64,000 nucleotides of DNA, taken from NCBI GenBank assembly GCA_963617485.1, contig CAVEPA010000003.1, positions 1 to 64,000 on the forward strand, in the 5' to 3' direction. Numbering within the stretch: position 1 is the first letter of the stretch; every line of letters starts with the position of its first letter. This document shows, one piece after another, positions 51,737 to 60,290 of this stretch. Source of the stretch: UBA1757 sp963617485 (lineage in GTDB: Bacteria; Bacteroidota; Bacteroidia; Bacteroidales; UBA1402). The translations under genes were made by a program, and so were the position numbers. A model generated the notes under the pieces. It saw nothing but the letters and a program-made list of their open reading frames with translations. It had not been told where the DNA came from and searched no databases.

Positions 51737-54654
51737 AGTCTTGGAAACGACAACTGTTTTGCGCCTTGGCCTGCCTTTGTGCCTTGATGGCCCAAGCCCA
51801 GTACTACCAGTCGGGCGAGGACCCGGCCAATCTGCGTTGGTCGCAATTGCGGGTGGGTAATTTCAATATCATCTATCCCAGCGGGCTGGATACGCTGGCC
51901 TATCATTACGCTGCCGAGTTCCGGGACTACAGCGTCTATCCCGTGCAGGGCCTTGGCGTGAACCTACGAAAGAAGATAACGCCCGTAGTGCTGCATGCCT
52001 ATTCGGCCGAAGCCAATGCCATGGTGGCCTGGACACCGAGCCGTATGGAATTCTTTACCATACCCGCGCCCGGTCTTGTCAGCAACCTGCCCTGGGCGCG
52101 CAGCCTGGTGTTGCACGAAACCCGTCATTTGGCGCAGATGTCGTCGATGAACCGTGGCTTTTTCCGCTTCTTGCACTTCTTTATTGGTGAACAATCGGAG
52201 GCCCTGGGTTCCGGCTATATGATGACCGACATCTTGAGCGAGGGCGATGCTGTGTGGTCGGAAACGCGTTACAGCCATGGCGGCCGAGGTCGTCAGTCGG
52301 CCTTCCTTTTGCCTTATCAGGCTTACTTTGCCGACTCGGTGCGTTTTGTCTACGACAAATGGCGTTTCGGTTCGTACCGTCATTACATCCCCAATGTCTA
52401 TGCCTTCGGTTACCTGAACTGGTCGGCCGGACAGGCGATGAATAAAGCCGGTCTGCCGCATGCAGAAACCTCCAATGCCGTGCTGGTACGCGAACTCAAC
52501 GACCATCCGCTCCTCAAGTTCCGCGCCTATCGCCGGGCCTATGGCAGCCGTATGCCGCGTCTGAGCCGGCGCACGCAAGACTTTTATCGCGAGTATTGGC
52601 GGCCCGACAGCAGCGAGTTCTTCGACCAAGCGCAGGCCTATCCCAAGTTGACAGGCAAGTATGATTACCGCGACTACAGTTCTCCCATTCTGCTAGACGA
52701 CGGTCGCATTGTCATGAAAAAGTCTGCGCTGTCCAAATCGTCACGACTGGTGGTTTTTGACCCCGAGACGCAAAAGATGCGTACCCTCTGTCTGCTGGGC
52801 AATGTCAGTTCGGCGGTCAAGGCCAGCAAAACGCATCTGTATTGGACGGAACTTTTGCCCGACCCGCGTTGGGAACACCGTAGCTATTCGGTGCTTTGCA
52901 GCTATCGTCTCAGCGATGGTCCTGGTCTGCGAGGCCCTAAGTATCTGAGCGGTCAAAGCATGTATTTTCAGCCTTCACCCACGCCCGACAACCGTTATAT
53001 CGCCGTGCAGGAAGTTTCTGTCAATGGCAAGAGCGCGCTGGCGGTGTTGCGCGGAAGCGATTTGCTGCCACTGCTCAAGATAGATTTGCCGGGCTTTGAC
53101 GAGTTGAAGGAAATTGTCTGGAATGGCGATTTCATCTATTATACGGTCTTGAGCGATGAAGGTATGCGTGTGGATGTGCTTGATACGCGCACGGGCAAGG
53201 TGCACAACTGTATGCCTACGCAGGAAAGGCCCATTCGTCATCTGAGCTACCGCGATGGTTGTCTGTACTTCGATGCCGATTTCGATACCAGCTCGCAGAT
53301 TTATTCCTACAACTTGAAAGACAAGCATCTGCGTCAACTAACGCATGCGCGCTATTCGGCTTCTTGGCCGCTGCCCACCGATTCTGCCCTGTATTTTGTG
53401 GACTATTCGCGCGCCGGCAACATTCTGGCTTCTATCGCCTGGGATGATTTGTCTCCTCAGCAGAAGTCCCTTGGCGAATACGAGCCCTTCTTGATAGACG
53501 AACTCTTGGCGGACGAACAATATGTAGCGCCCGCTTCTGACAGCCCATGGGGCCGCGCGATGCCCGACACTTTGCCGCAGCCACGGCATTTCCGCAAGTT
53601 GCTTCATGCCTTTAGAATCCATTCGTGGTTGCCGTATTATACCGAGTCTGACGACAATATCAGCTTCGATATGACGCAGTATTATTCTTCCTTTCTGCCC
53701 GGTGTCTCGCTGCTTACGCAGAACGATTTGGGAACGGTCTATGGTAAATTTGCCTATGCTTACAATCGCGACAAACTAAGCGGTAAGGACTATCACAGCG
53801 GGCATATGCAGCTCACCGTCAACAGCAACTATCCCAGTTTCAGCCTAAGTGTCGACTATAACGAAAAGACCAATTACAGCACCCGCTTTCTGAACGATTC
53901 GCTGATTTACACGCATGCCCATCCATCCTTAAAGGCCCGGCTGCTCTGCAGTATTCCTTTGTCTTTCAGATACAGCGCCTGGACCTTCAATTTTTTGCCC
54001 TCTATGCAATGGGAATTCGACAATTCACGCTGGTACTCTGCCAAATCGCAGCGCTACCGCAGCAGATCGTTCTTGTATTGGCAGACCCAGGCTTCCGTTT
54101 CGCAGACCAGGGCTACGCGCGATATCAAGTCGCCCCTGTACGCAGGTCTGCGCTTGGCTTTCCTGCATCCGACCGCCTCTGAACGCTACTATGCCTATCA
54201 AGGTATGGTGACGGCCTACGGCGGCTTGCACTTGGGCCTGATTCCCAACGACGGCCTTGCCTATAAGTTTACGCATCATCATTATTACGCCAATGCTGCC
54301 ACCCGTTATATGGTCCTGCCTTTTATGTCCTCAAGAGGCTTTTCATCGGTGGTGGCAGAGGTGATGAACTATCATGCCGTCGACTATTGTTTTCCGGTGA
54401 ATGTGGAGTTCTCGCTGCCTTATCTGCTATATGTCAAGCGGCTGGAAACCAATCTGTTCGGCGAAATGCTCTATGCTTCCCACCCGCTTTATTCAACCGA
54501 TGAGCATGTTTCCTACAAGGCGGCCGGTGTGGAGCTGAGCTTTGTGATGGTGCCTCTTCGTCTGGATATGGAAATGAACATCGGCTTGCGGGCCACTTAC
54601 AGCCAGGTGCCCGATGCCAGCGGGGTGGAAATGATAGTGGGCACGTCGTTCTGA
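51733..54654 (+). CDS. Large exported protein: MA-type metallopeptidase-like domain, propeller and barrel
   Basis: A 973-residue protein with a signal peptide ending ALMAQAQ. Residues 25-300 contain a gluzincin-like zinc motif (LVLHETRHLAQM) and a downstream Glu (ILSEGDAVWSE). A beta-propeller-like region (about 320-620, repeating DNRYIAVQEVSVNGKSALAV and similar blade lines) follows, and a C-terminal 300-residue region of long alternating strands suggests an outer-membrane barrel. This layout is common in Bacteroidetes but uncharacterised. It closes the GH43 operon, so surface processing linked to glycan use is possible. Confidence 0.75.
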   Translation: MKSWKRQLFCALACLCALMAQAQYYQSGEDPANLRWSQLRVGNFNIIYPSGLDTLAYHYAAEFRDYSVYPVQGLGVNLRKKITPVVLHAYSAEANAMVAWTPSRMEFFTIPAPGLVSNLPWARSLVLHETRHLAQMSSMNRGFFRFLHFFIGEQSEALGSGYMMTDILSEGDAVWSETRYSHGGRGRQSAFLLPYQAYFADSVRFVYDKWRFGSYRHYIPNVYAFGYLNWSAGQAMNKAGLPHAETSNAVLVRELNDHPLLKFRAYRRAYGSRMPRLSRRTQDFYREYWRPDSSEFFDQAQAYPKLTGKYDYRDYSSPILLDDGRIVMKKSALSKSSRLVVFDPETQKMRTLCLLGNVSSAVKASKTHLYWTELLPDPRWEHRSYSVLCSYRLSDGPGLRGPKYLSGQSMYFQPSPTPDNRYIAVQEVSVNGKSALAVLRGSDLLPLLKIDLPGFDELKEIVWNGDFIYYTVLSDEGMRVDVLDTRTGKVHNCMPTQERPIRHLSYRDGCLYFDADFDTSSQIYSYNLKDKHLRQLTHARYSASWPLPTDSALYFVDYSRAGNILASIAWDDLSPQQKSLGEYEPFLIDELLADEQYVAPASDSPWGRAMPDTLPQPRHFRKLLHAFRIHSWLPYYTESDDNISFDMTQYYSSFLPGVSLLTQNDLGTVYGKFAYAYNRDKLSGKDYHSGHMQLTVNSNYPSFSLSVDYNEKTNYSTRFLNDSLIYTHAHPSLKARLLCSIPLSFRYSAWTFNFLPSMQWEFDNSRWYSAKSQRYRSRSFLYWQTQASVSQTRATRDIKSPLYAGLRLAFLHPTASERYYAYQGMVTAYGGLHLGLIPNDGLAYKFTHHHYYANAATRYMVLPFMSSRGFSSVVAEVMNYHAVDYCFPVNVEFSLPYLLYVKRLETNLFGEMLYASHPLYSTDEHVSYKAAGVELSFVMVPLRLDMEMNIGLRATYSQVPDASGVEMIVGTSF

Positions 54655-54656
54655 CG

Positions 54657-54685
54657 CTTAGCCGGCCGCGCAGCGGCCGGCTAAG
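54657..54685. terminator. GC-rich hairpin between convergent genes
   Basis: A 13-bp perfect stem (CTTAGCCGGCCGC / GCGGCCGGCTAAG) with a 3-nt loop sits 3 nt after the peptidase stop and 6 nt before the MBL stop. It has no T tract, so termination strength is uncertain. Confidence 0.6.
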
Positions 54686-54690
54686 CCCTG

Positions 54691-55341
54691 CTACAGATAA
54701 GGGTTCTCCTTCTTCTCCCAGCCGATGCTGGTAGCGGGTCCGTGTCCGCAATATACCTGACAGTCGTCGGGTAGGTTCAGCAGTTGTTGGTGTATGCTGT
54801 CGATAAGTTGCGCATAGTCGCCGCCGTCCATATCGGTGCGGCCTATGCTGCCGGCAAACAGAGCATCGCCCGAAAATACAGCCTTGGCCTCGGGGAAATA
54901 ATAGCCCAGGCTGCCTTGTGAATGGCCGGGCAGCTCCAAGACCTTGGCTTGCAGGCCCTCATCGCTGAGCGTGTCGCCTTGGTAAAGATGCTGTAGGCTG
55001 ATGGCTTTGATGGTTTGTGGGGCCGCGCCGAAATAGGCGGCATAAGAAGGGTAGGCTTCCAGCCATGGCTCATCACCCTTATGTCCGTAAATAGGACATT
55101 GAAATGTTTCTACGGCCATCTTGGCTCCGAAAATATGGTCGAAGTGCAGATGCGTGCAGAGTATCTTCTTCACTTGCAACTGCTCGCTTTGCAGAAATCG
55201 TTTTACTTCGCGCAGTTCGTCTTCGTTGCAGAACGAAGGGTCGATAATCCAAGCCGGGGCTTGCCCGCTGTGTTCCTTATCGCCATACACCACATAACAA
55301 TGTGTGGCCAGCGGATTGAAAGAAAAGCATCTGATTTTCAT
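54691..55341 (-). CDS. MBL-fold metallohydrolase (glyoxalase II-like)
   Basis: A 216-residue cytosolic hydrolase. The metal-binding motif THLHFDH, the later PGHSQGSLGYY, FSGDALF and the final CGHGP give all ligands of a dinuclear zinc site. The short family is usually annotated as hydroxyacylglutathione hydrolase-like; glutathione is not general in Bacteroidetes, so the substrate is uncertain. The gene is monocistronic. Confidence 0.9.
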   Translation of the reverse strand: MKIRCFSFNPLATHCYVVYGDKEHSGQAPAWIIDPSFCNEDELREVKRFLQSEQLQVKKILCTHLHFDHIFGAKMAVETFQCPIYGHKGDEPWLEAYPSYAAYFGAAPQTIKAISLQHLYQGDTLSDEGLQAKVLELPGHSQGSLGYYFPEAKAVFSGDALFAGSIGRTDMDGGDYAQLIDSIHQQLLNLPDDCQVYCGHGPATSIGWEKKENPYL

Positions 55342-55416
55342 ATCGTTTTTGGCTGCAATTTAGAGGCGGTTCTCCGTTTATCGCGTGAGAAAAATGTTAA
55401 AATTACCTTGATATGA

Positions 55417-55445
55417 ACTCAGAGTGTTGAAAATACACGCTGAGT
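55417..55445. promoter_or_regulatory. Imperfect palindrome upstream of the XRE gene
   Basis: ACTCAG-A-GTGT, 7-nt loop, ACAC-G-CTGAGT: two stem blocks of 6 and 4 bp separated by one mismatch. It lies 46 bp upstream of the XRE -7 box in a divergent intergenic region; it could be an operator or a terminator-like hairpin. Confidence 0.4.
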
Positions 55446-55490
55446 TAATAATCATTTGTGCAAAAAACACATCTATATGTATAATTTAAG

Positions 55491-55498
55491 TAACTTTG
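55491..55498 (+). promoter_or_regulatory. -7 box of the XRE regulator gene
   Basis: TAACTTTG, a perfect -7 box 25 bp before the ATG. No -33 match. Confidence 0.6.
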
Positions 55499-55523
55499 TC
55501 TGTCTAATATCAAATTATTCAAA

Positions 55524-55856
55524 ATGGAAGATATTGTAAAGAGTATAGGACTTAAATTGAAGACCGTAAGAATGAGGCTGGGTTTGTCCCAGCAAAATGT
55601 TGCCGATGACCTTGGAATCTCCGCTACCGCTTTCTCCAAAATCGAAAACGGCAAAACCAATATATCAGTCAGACGCCTTTATCAGATATCCATCTATTAT
55701 CATATTTTCATGTCGGACCTCTTCGACCCCAGACGAGAAATTCCCAGATGGCTCGATCAGGTAGATGATCTCACAGATGAGGCGCATGAATACTTGAATC
55801 GCTATGTGGCAGGGCTTTTGAACGATGCCAACCGTCAGCGGGAGAGGGGTAGATAG
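55524..55856 (+). CDS. XRE-family helix-turn-helix regulator
   Basis: A 110-residue DNA-binding protein. Residues 8-65 form the Cro/C1-type HTH (RMRLGLSQQNVADDLGISAT, then AFSKIENGKTNISVRRL). The C-terminal 40 residues (LDQVDDLTDEAHEYLNRY) form a helical tail, perhaps for dimerisation. No toxin or phage gene is adjacent, so a stand-alone regulator is likely. Its 3' end overlaps rsmG by 22 nt in a convergent arrangement. Confidence 0.9.
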   Translation: MEDIVKSIGLKLKTVRMRLGLSQQNVADDLGISATAFSKIENGKTNISVRRLYQISIYYHIFMSDLFDPRREIPRWLDQVDDLTDEAHEYLNRYVAGLLNDANRQRERGR

Positions 55857-56461
55857 ACGATTTTCTTTGTACTGAAATATTCTTCCTCGAAATAGTCTGA
55901 AAGCGGGCTCTGCAGCGCCTGCCGCTTGAATGCGTCCAATTCGCCCGACAATTCTCCACCCTTCAGGCAGATAATGCCGTTGGGCAAGGCGTTGTGCTGT
56001 TGGCGCGCGATGTTCTTGCGGCAAAGACGTGCCAAATCGGGCAGCGGCATAACGGCACGGCTCACGACAAAATCCACCTCTTCTTTTTCGTCCTCCACCC
56101 GCTCGTGGCGCAGGTTCACGTTCTGTAGCCCGATTTGGCGGGCAATGTCTTCGGCTGCACGCAGCTTTTTGCCGATGCTGTCAACCAACAGGAAATGGCA
56201 GTCGGGAAACATAATGGCCAACGGAATGCCTGGAAAGCCGCCACCGGTGCCTACATCCATAATGCTGCTGCCGGGTTTGAAGCGCAGAAACTTGGCGATG
56301 GCCAGCGAATGTAGGATGTGATGTTCGTACAGACAATCGATATCCTTGCGCGAGATAAGGTTTATCTTGGCGTTCCAATCGCGGTAAAGACCGTCCAGAG
56401 CAGCAAACTGCTCTTTTTGCCCGGGTGTCAGGTCGCTGAAATATTTCTCAATGATTTGCAT
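55835..56461 (-). CDS. rsmG: 16S rRNA (guanine527-N7)-methyltransferase RsmG
   Basis: A 208-residue class I methyltransferase that modifies G527 of 16S rRNA. The SAM motif (IMDVGTGGGFPGIPLA) and the upstream WNAKINLISRKD are family signatures, as is SRAVMPLPDL. Start and length are normal. It is 28 nt downstream of ung on the same strand. Confidence 0.97.
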   Translation of the reverse strand: MQIIEKYFSDLTPGQKEQFAALDGLYRDWNAKINLISRKDIDCLYEHHILHSLAIAKFLRFKPGSSIMDVGTGGGFPGIPLAIMFPDCHFLLVDSIGKKLRAAEDIARQIGLQNVNLRHERVEDEKEEVDFVVSRAVMPLPDLARLCRKNIARQQHNALPNGIICLKGGELSGELDAFKRQALQSPLSDYFEEEYFSTKKIVYLPLSR

Positions 56462-56489
56462 AACAAGGTGCTATTGCGTTCCCTAGGGG

Positions 56490-57155
56490 TTATTTCCAGT
56501 CGATGGGGCTAAGGCCCTGCTGTTGCAGCCAAGCGTTGGCCTGACTGAAATGATGTTTGCCGAAGAATCCTCGGTAGGCCGACAGGGGCGAGGGATGCAC
56601 CGATTTGAGAATCAGGTGCTTGGAAGAGTCGATAAGCTCGGCCTTGCGCTGTGCGTAGCTGCCCCAAAGCATAAAGACCAGTCCTTGCCGTTGGGCCGAG
56701 AGCGCCGAGATAACCGCATCGGTGAACTGCTCCCAGCCTTGGTTCTGGTGCGAGCCAGCAACGTGTGCGCGCACGCTCAGCGTAGCATTGAGCAACAGTA
56801 CGCCTTGCTTGGCCCAACGTTCCAGATTGCCGTTGCGTTCAGGCACGATACCCAGGTCGTTTTCTATTTCCTTGAAGATATTCTGCAGCGAAGGCGGCAG
56901 GCCCGTACCCTCGGGGACCGAGAAACTGAGCCCGTGCGCTTGGCCCGGTTCATGATAGGGGTCCTGGCCCAGAATGACCACTTTTACCTGATCGAAGGGA
57001 CAAAGTTCAAAGGCATTAAAAATGAGCCGAGCGGGCGGATACACCGTTTGGGTGGCGTACTCCTGACGCACAAAGCTGGCGAGCCGGGCAAAATAGTCCT
57101 GGTCGAACTGCTCTTGGAGCACTGCTTTCCACGAAGGATGTATCTTTACTTCCAT
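56490..57155 (-). CDS. ung: Uracil-DNA glycosylase
   Basis: A 221-residue family 1 UDG that removes uracil from DNA. Active site Asp65 in GQDPYHEPGQAHGLSFS and the HPSPLSAYRGFFG loop are intact. The ATG at 57155 starts the family N-terminus (MEVKIHPSWK); the frame remains open to 57338 but overlaps asnA. It follows asnA by 17 nt. Confidence 0.97.
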   Translation of the reverse strand: MEVKIHPSWKAVLQEQFDQDYFARLASFVRQEYATQTVYPPARLIFNAFELCPFDQVKVVILGQDPYHEPGQAHGLSFSVPEGTGLPPSLQNIFKEIENDLGIVPERNGNLERWAKQGVLLLNATLSVRAHVAGSHQNQGWEQFTDAVISALSAQRQGLVFMLWGSYAQRKAELIDSSKHLILKSVHPSPLSAYRGFFGKHHFSQANAWLQQQGLSPIDWK

Positions 57156-57172
57156 GCGCGCCCCTAAGGTCT

Positions 57173-58207
57173 TTAAATGAGGTTGATGCCGTTCTCCTGA
57201 CAAGTGCGGCGCATATCGTCCGGCCAGATGCTGGCTTGGATTTCGCCGATGTGGGCCTTGCGCAGTAAGAGCATACACAGACGCGACTGGCCGATACCGC
57301 CGCCGATGCTCAAAGGCAGTTCGCCGCGCAGCAGGCACTGGTGAAAATACAATTGGCTGCGTTCGGTGGTATGGCTCAATTCCAGCTGGCGCAGCAGGGC
57401 TTCTTTGTCCACACGGATACCCATAGACGACAGCTCGAAAGCTTGTCCCAGCACCTCGTTCCAGATAAGAATATCACCGTTGAGACCGGGCAGGCCGTTT
57501 TCGCCAATGGTACTCCAGTCGTCGTAGTCGGAGGCACGCATATCGTGTTTCTGGCCGTCGCCCAGATCGCAGCCGATACCCATCACAAAAACAGCACCGT
57601 ATTGCTTGGTTATTTTGTCTTCCCTTTGTTTGGGTGTCAAATCGGGGTACAGGCGGCGCAGCTCTTCAGCATGGATGAAATGGATTTCATCTGGCAACGA
57701 AGGCTTGATGCCGAACTGCTCGTACACCACATATTCTGTCTGGCGCAACGCACCGTAAATGCGGCGCACCACCGACTGCAGGAAGGCAATATTGCGGTTC
57801 TCTTTGGCGATGACAGCTTCCCAGTCCCATTGGTCTACATAGAGCGAATGCAGGTTGTCCAGCTCTTCGTCGGGACGGATAGCGTTCATATCGGTATAGA
57901 TGCCGTAGCCTTGTTCAATTTTGTACTGGGCCAGCATCAGACGTTTCCACTTGGCCAGCGAGTGCACAATTTCGGCACGCTCGTCGTGCAGGTCTTTGAT
58001 GGGGAAAGAAACAGGACGCTCCCAGCCGGAAAGGTCGTCGTTGACACCTTGGCCGCTCATAACGAACAGCGGGGCCGTCACGCGGCGCAGACGCAACTCC
58101 GAAGAGAGGCTTTGTTGGAAGAAATCCTTGATTTGCTTGATGCCGTGCTCGGTCTGTTTCAAGTCGAGCAGGCTATGGTAACCGCTTGGCAGAGTAAGTT
58201 TGCTCAT
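57173..58207 (-). CDS. asnA: Aspartate--ammonia ligase
   Basis: A 344-residue AsnA-type asparagine synthetase that uses ammonia and ATP, a class II aminoacyl-tRNA-synthetase-like fold. Motifs include RLRRVTAPLFV near the start, the YTDMNAIRPDE stretch and the C-terminal GGGIGQSRLCMLLL. The ATG at 58207 gives the family length. tRNA-Arg lies 22 nt upstream on the same strand. Confidence 0.97.
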   Translation of the reverse strand: MSKLTLPSGYHSLLDLKQTEHGIKQIKDFFQQSLSSELRLRRVTAPLFVMSGQGVNDDLSGWERPVSFPIKDLHDERAEIVHSLAKWKRLMLAQYKIEQGYGIYTDMNAIRPDEELDNLHSLYVDQWDWEAVIAKENRNIAFLQSVVRRIYGALRQTEYVVYEQFGIKPSLPDEIHFIHAEELRRLYPDLTPKQREDKITKQYGAVFVMGIGCDLGDGQKHDMRASDYDDWSTIGENGLPGLNGDILIWNEVLGQAFELSSMGIRVDKEALLRQLELSHTTERSQLYFHQCLLRGELPLSIGGGIGQSRLCMLLLRKAHIGEIQASIWPDDMRRTCQENGINLI

Positions 58208-58229
58208 TGTCAGTGTGTGTTTCAAAAAG

Positions 58230-58301
58230 TATCCCCGTGGGGAGTCGAACCCCAATCGATGGAACCGGAATCCATTATTCTATCCATTGAACTACGGAGA
58301 C
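58230..58301 (-). tRNA. tRNA-Arg (anticodon CCG)
   Basis: Read on the - strand: acceptor GTCTCCG with CGGGGAT (two wobbles), anticodon loop TTCCGGT, T arm TGGGG-TTCGACT-CCCCA, discriminator A; CCA is not encoded. Its 5' end lies 1 nt after the stop of the C11 peptidase gene. Confidence 0.95.
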
Positions 58302-58302
58302 G

Positions 58303-59559
58303 TCAATCTTTATAAATGTATCTCGCCCAATCCGTTTGATAATACGCCTCGTTGCAAAGCTCGAAATAATCGGACGTATTGTCTGGCCATGGTATGTAGC
58401 AACTCAAGCCTTCGCAGTGTTCCAAAGCGCGGATAGACCGTCCGCTGAGGTTGCTGTATAGATAATCCGTGTGGTCGTGATAGACGACACAGCGCTCGAA
58501 TTGCTCGGCAAAGGTAGTAAAAATATCTTGGCTATCCGCTGCGCAAACATGCTGCATATAATCGTGGAAGTCGAAAAAAATCGATTGACGGCGGTTTTCT
58601 AAGCCCTGAATCTGGCTATGGTCGATGCTGACATCTTTGTATTTGGTCAGAATCTGACGGCTGATGGAGGCTAGAGAATCGATTTGCGACATGTCTACCA
58701 GGCTGATGGCTGCGTAGGGATAGGCCTTGCCGCCATAGGTGAGGTTGCGGTAAAAATCCATATAGGTGAGTCCCACGGCTTTCGCCAGCCCGCCGATGCT
58801 CAGATTCTTGTTGAAGAGATAATCCATGATCTCGAGGTAGGGATAGCCGAAGGCGATAATCTCGATAGGCGATGCCAAGACATAATCGCATGAATGGCGC
58901 AGGTCGTAGAGCGTTTCTATGCCGGCTCCGAAACAGGCATCTATCATGACAAGGTTGATACCCAGGCCTTCGAGTGCCAGGCCGATATCGCGGTAGCTGA
59001 TTTGGTAGTTGCCGTCGCGGCCGAAACCTTTGGTGCCCAGCGGCCATTCTTCCTCATCGTTGGCGGCGGCCACTTTGTCTATGCCGGGTGCGAAAGCTTG
59101 TCGGCTTTCTTCGGTAATGCTGATACTTTTGGGGAACCAGCCTGTGCTGTGCGACCAAAGCAGCAACACATATTCCTTGGCATCGGCAGCCTTTATGGCA
59201 TCGCTGACAATCTGATGGAAGGGCCCTTTGGACAGAGGCGTTATGTAATCGTAGCTCTTTATCAGGGTGGTGTCGCTATGCTTGTTGTTCTTGCTGGGAG
59301 CCTTGACTTCGTAGAGACGCTGGCTGCCATTGTAACTGTTCAGGAAAACCAGCAGGCGCCCATTTTCCATCAAACTTTTATTGTTGGCCTTCTCCAGCAA
59401 ATCGTCGAGGTTGGCTCTGGCATCGCTGGCCAGGTTGTTGTTGGCTTCCATAAAGATGATAACCGTGCGGTTGTTACGAGCGCATTCGGTATCATCTATG
59501 CACGACTGGCAGAGCAGCAGGCATAGACAGATGAACATCAACCTGGACAAGAGATTCAT
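58303..59559 (-). CDS. Clostripain-family (C11) cysteine peptidase, lipoprotein
   Basis: A 418-residue protein with a lipoprotein signal (LLLCQSC). The C11 catalytic dyad is visible: His137 in LLLWSHSTGW and Cys209 in VMIDACFGAGIE. Related Bacteroidales enzymes cleave after Arg or Lys and may self-process. Its start overlaps the HAD gene stop (ATGA), and tRNA-Arg follows immediately, so it belongs to the lysS-gpsA-pgi-HAD operon. Confidence 0.9.
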   Translation of the reverse strand: MNLLSRLMFICLCLLLCQSCIDDTECARNNRTVIIFMEANNNLASDARANLDDLLEKANNKSLMENGRLLVFLNSYNGSQRLYEVKAPSKNNKHSDTTLIKSYDYITPLSKGPFHQIVSDAIKAADAKEYVLLLWSHSTGWFPKSISITEESRQAFAPGIDKVAAANDEEEWPLGTKGFGRDGNYQISYRDIGLALEGLGINLVMIDACFGAGIETLYDLRHSCDYVLASPIEIIAFGYPYLEIMDYLFNKNLSIGGLAKAVGLTYMDFYRNLTYGGKAYPYAAISLVDMSQIDSLASISRQILTKYKDVSIDHSQIQGLENRRQSIFFDFHDYMQHVCAADSQDIFTTFAEQFERCVVYHDHTDYLYSNLSGRSIRALEHCEGLSCYIPWPDNTSDYFELCNEAYYQTDWARYIYKD

Positions 59560-60287
59560 AGGCTTATGGGTTTGACAATTTCCGGCCAGGCGGCCTTGAG
59601 TTCGGTCATGTTGTGGAACAAGAGGTTGCAGCCCGCCTTGAGAAGAATCTCGTCTTCGAGCGGCCCGGTGTTGACAGCGATGGTAAAGATGCCCGCCGCC
59701 CGGCCGGCCTCCACGCCCAAAGGCGCATTTTCGATGACCACGGCCTCGCCAGCTTGCACGCCCGCTTTCTTGAGCCCCATCAGGTAGGGGTCGGGGTAAG
59801 GTTTGCCACGCTCCACGTCGAAGGCCGTTACCATGTGGTCTTCGCTGAAATGTCCGGGAAAGGCACGGTTCAAACGGTCGAGCAACTTGTACTGGCCGGA
59901 ACCGGTTACCAACACCCTTTGCACGCCCGTATCGCGGATGGTGTCCAACAGTTTGTCGGCATCCTTCATAACCGGAACCGGTGGCATGTCGTCGAACATC
60001 TGCGATTTGCGGGCATAGAGCGTTTCCACCTCTTCGTCGGTGGGGTCGCGGTGCAGCTCACGGCGATAAAGTATCTCCAGCGTGTCCCTGCCGGTGCGTC
60101 CTTCGTGCATATAAGCTTCCTTCAGGTTGAAGTGGAAGCCCAGGCCGAGGAAAATTTCGGTCCAGCATTGGGCATGATGGGGCATAGAGTCGAACAGCAC
60201 GCCGTCCATGTCTATCAGCGCAGCCTTGGGCTGGAAAGACGACTTGCCCTCCGATTTCAGATATTGCAGTTTTTCCTGTTCAAACAT
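59556..60287 (-). CDS. HAD-superfamily hydrolase, beta-phosphoglucomutase-like
   Basis: A 243-residue cytosolic phosphatase or phosphomutase. Motif I is ALIDMDGVLFDSMPHH, motif II LVTGSGQ, motif III within GKPYPDPYL, and motif IV VIENAPLGVEAG, with a helical cap (residues 35-100) as in the beta-PGM/phosphatase subfamily. Its place after pgi suggests sugar phosphates. It starts 3 nt after the pgi stop. Confidence 0.92.
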   Translation of the reverse strand: MFEQEKLQYLKSEGKSSFQPKAALIDMDGVLFDSMPHHAQCWTEIFLGLGFHFNLKEAYMHEGRTGRDTLEILYRRELHRDPTDEEVETLYARKSQMFDDMPPVPVMKDADKLLDTIRDTGVQRVLVTGSGQYKLLDRLNRAFPGHFSEDHMVTAFDVERGKPYPDPYLMGLKKAGVQAGEAVVIENAPLGVEAGRAAGIFTIAVNTGPLEDEILLKAGCNLLFHNMTELKAAWPEIVKPISL

Positions 60288-60290
60288 TCG

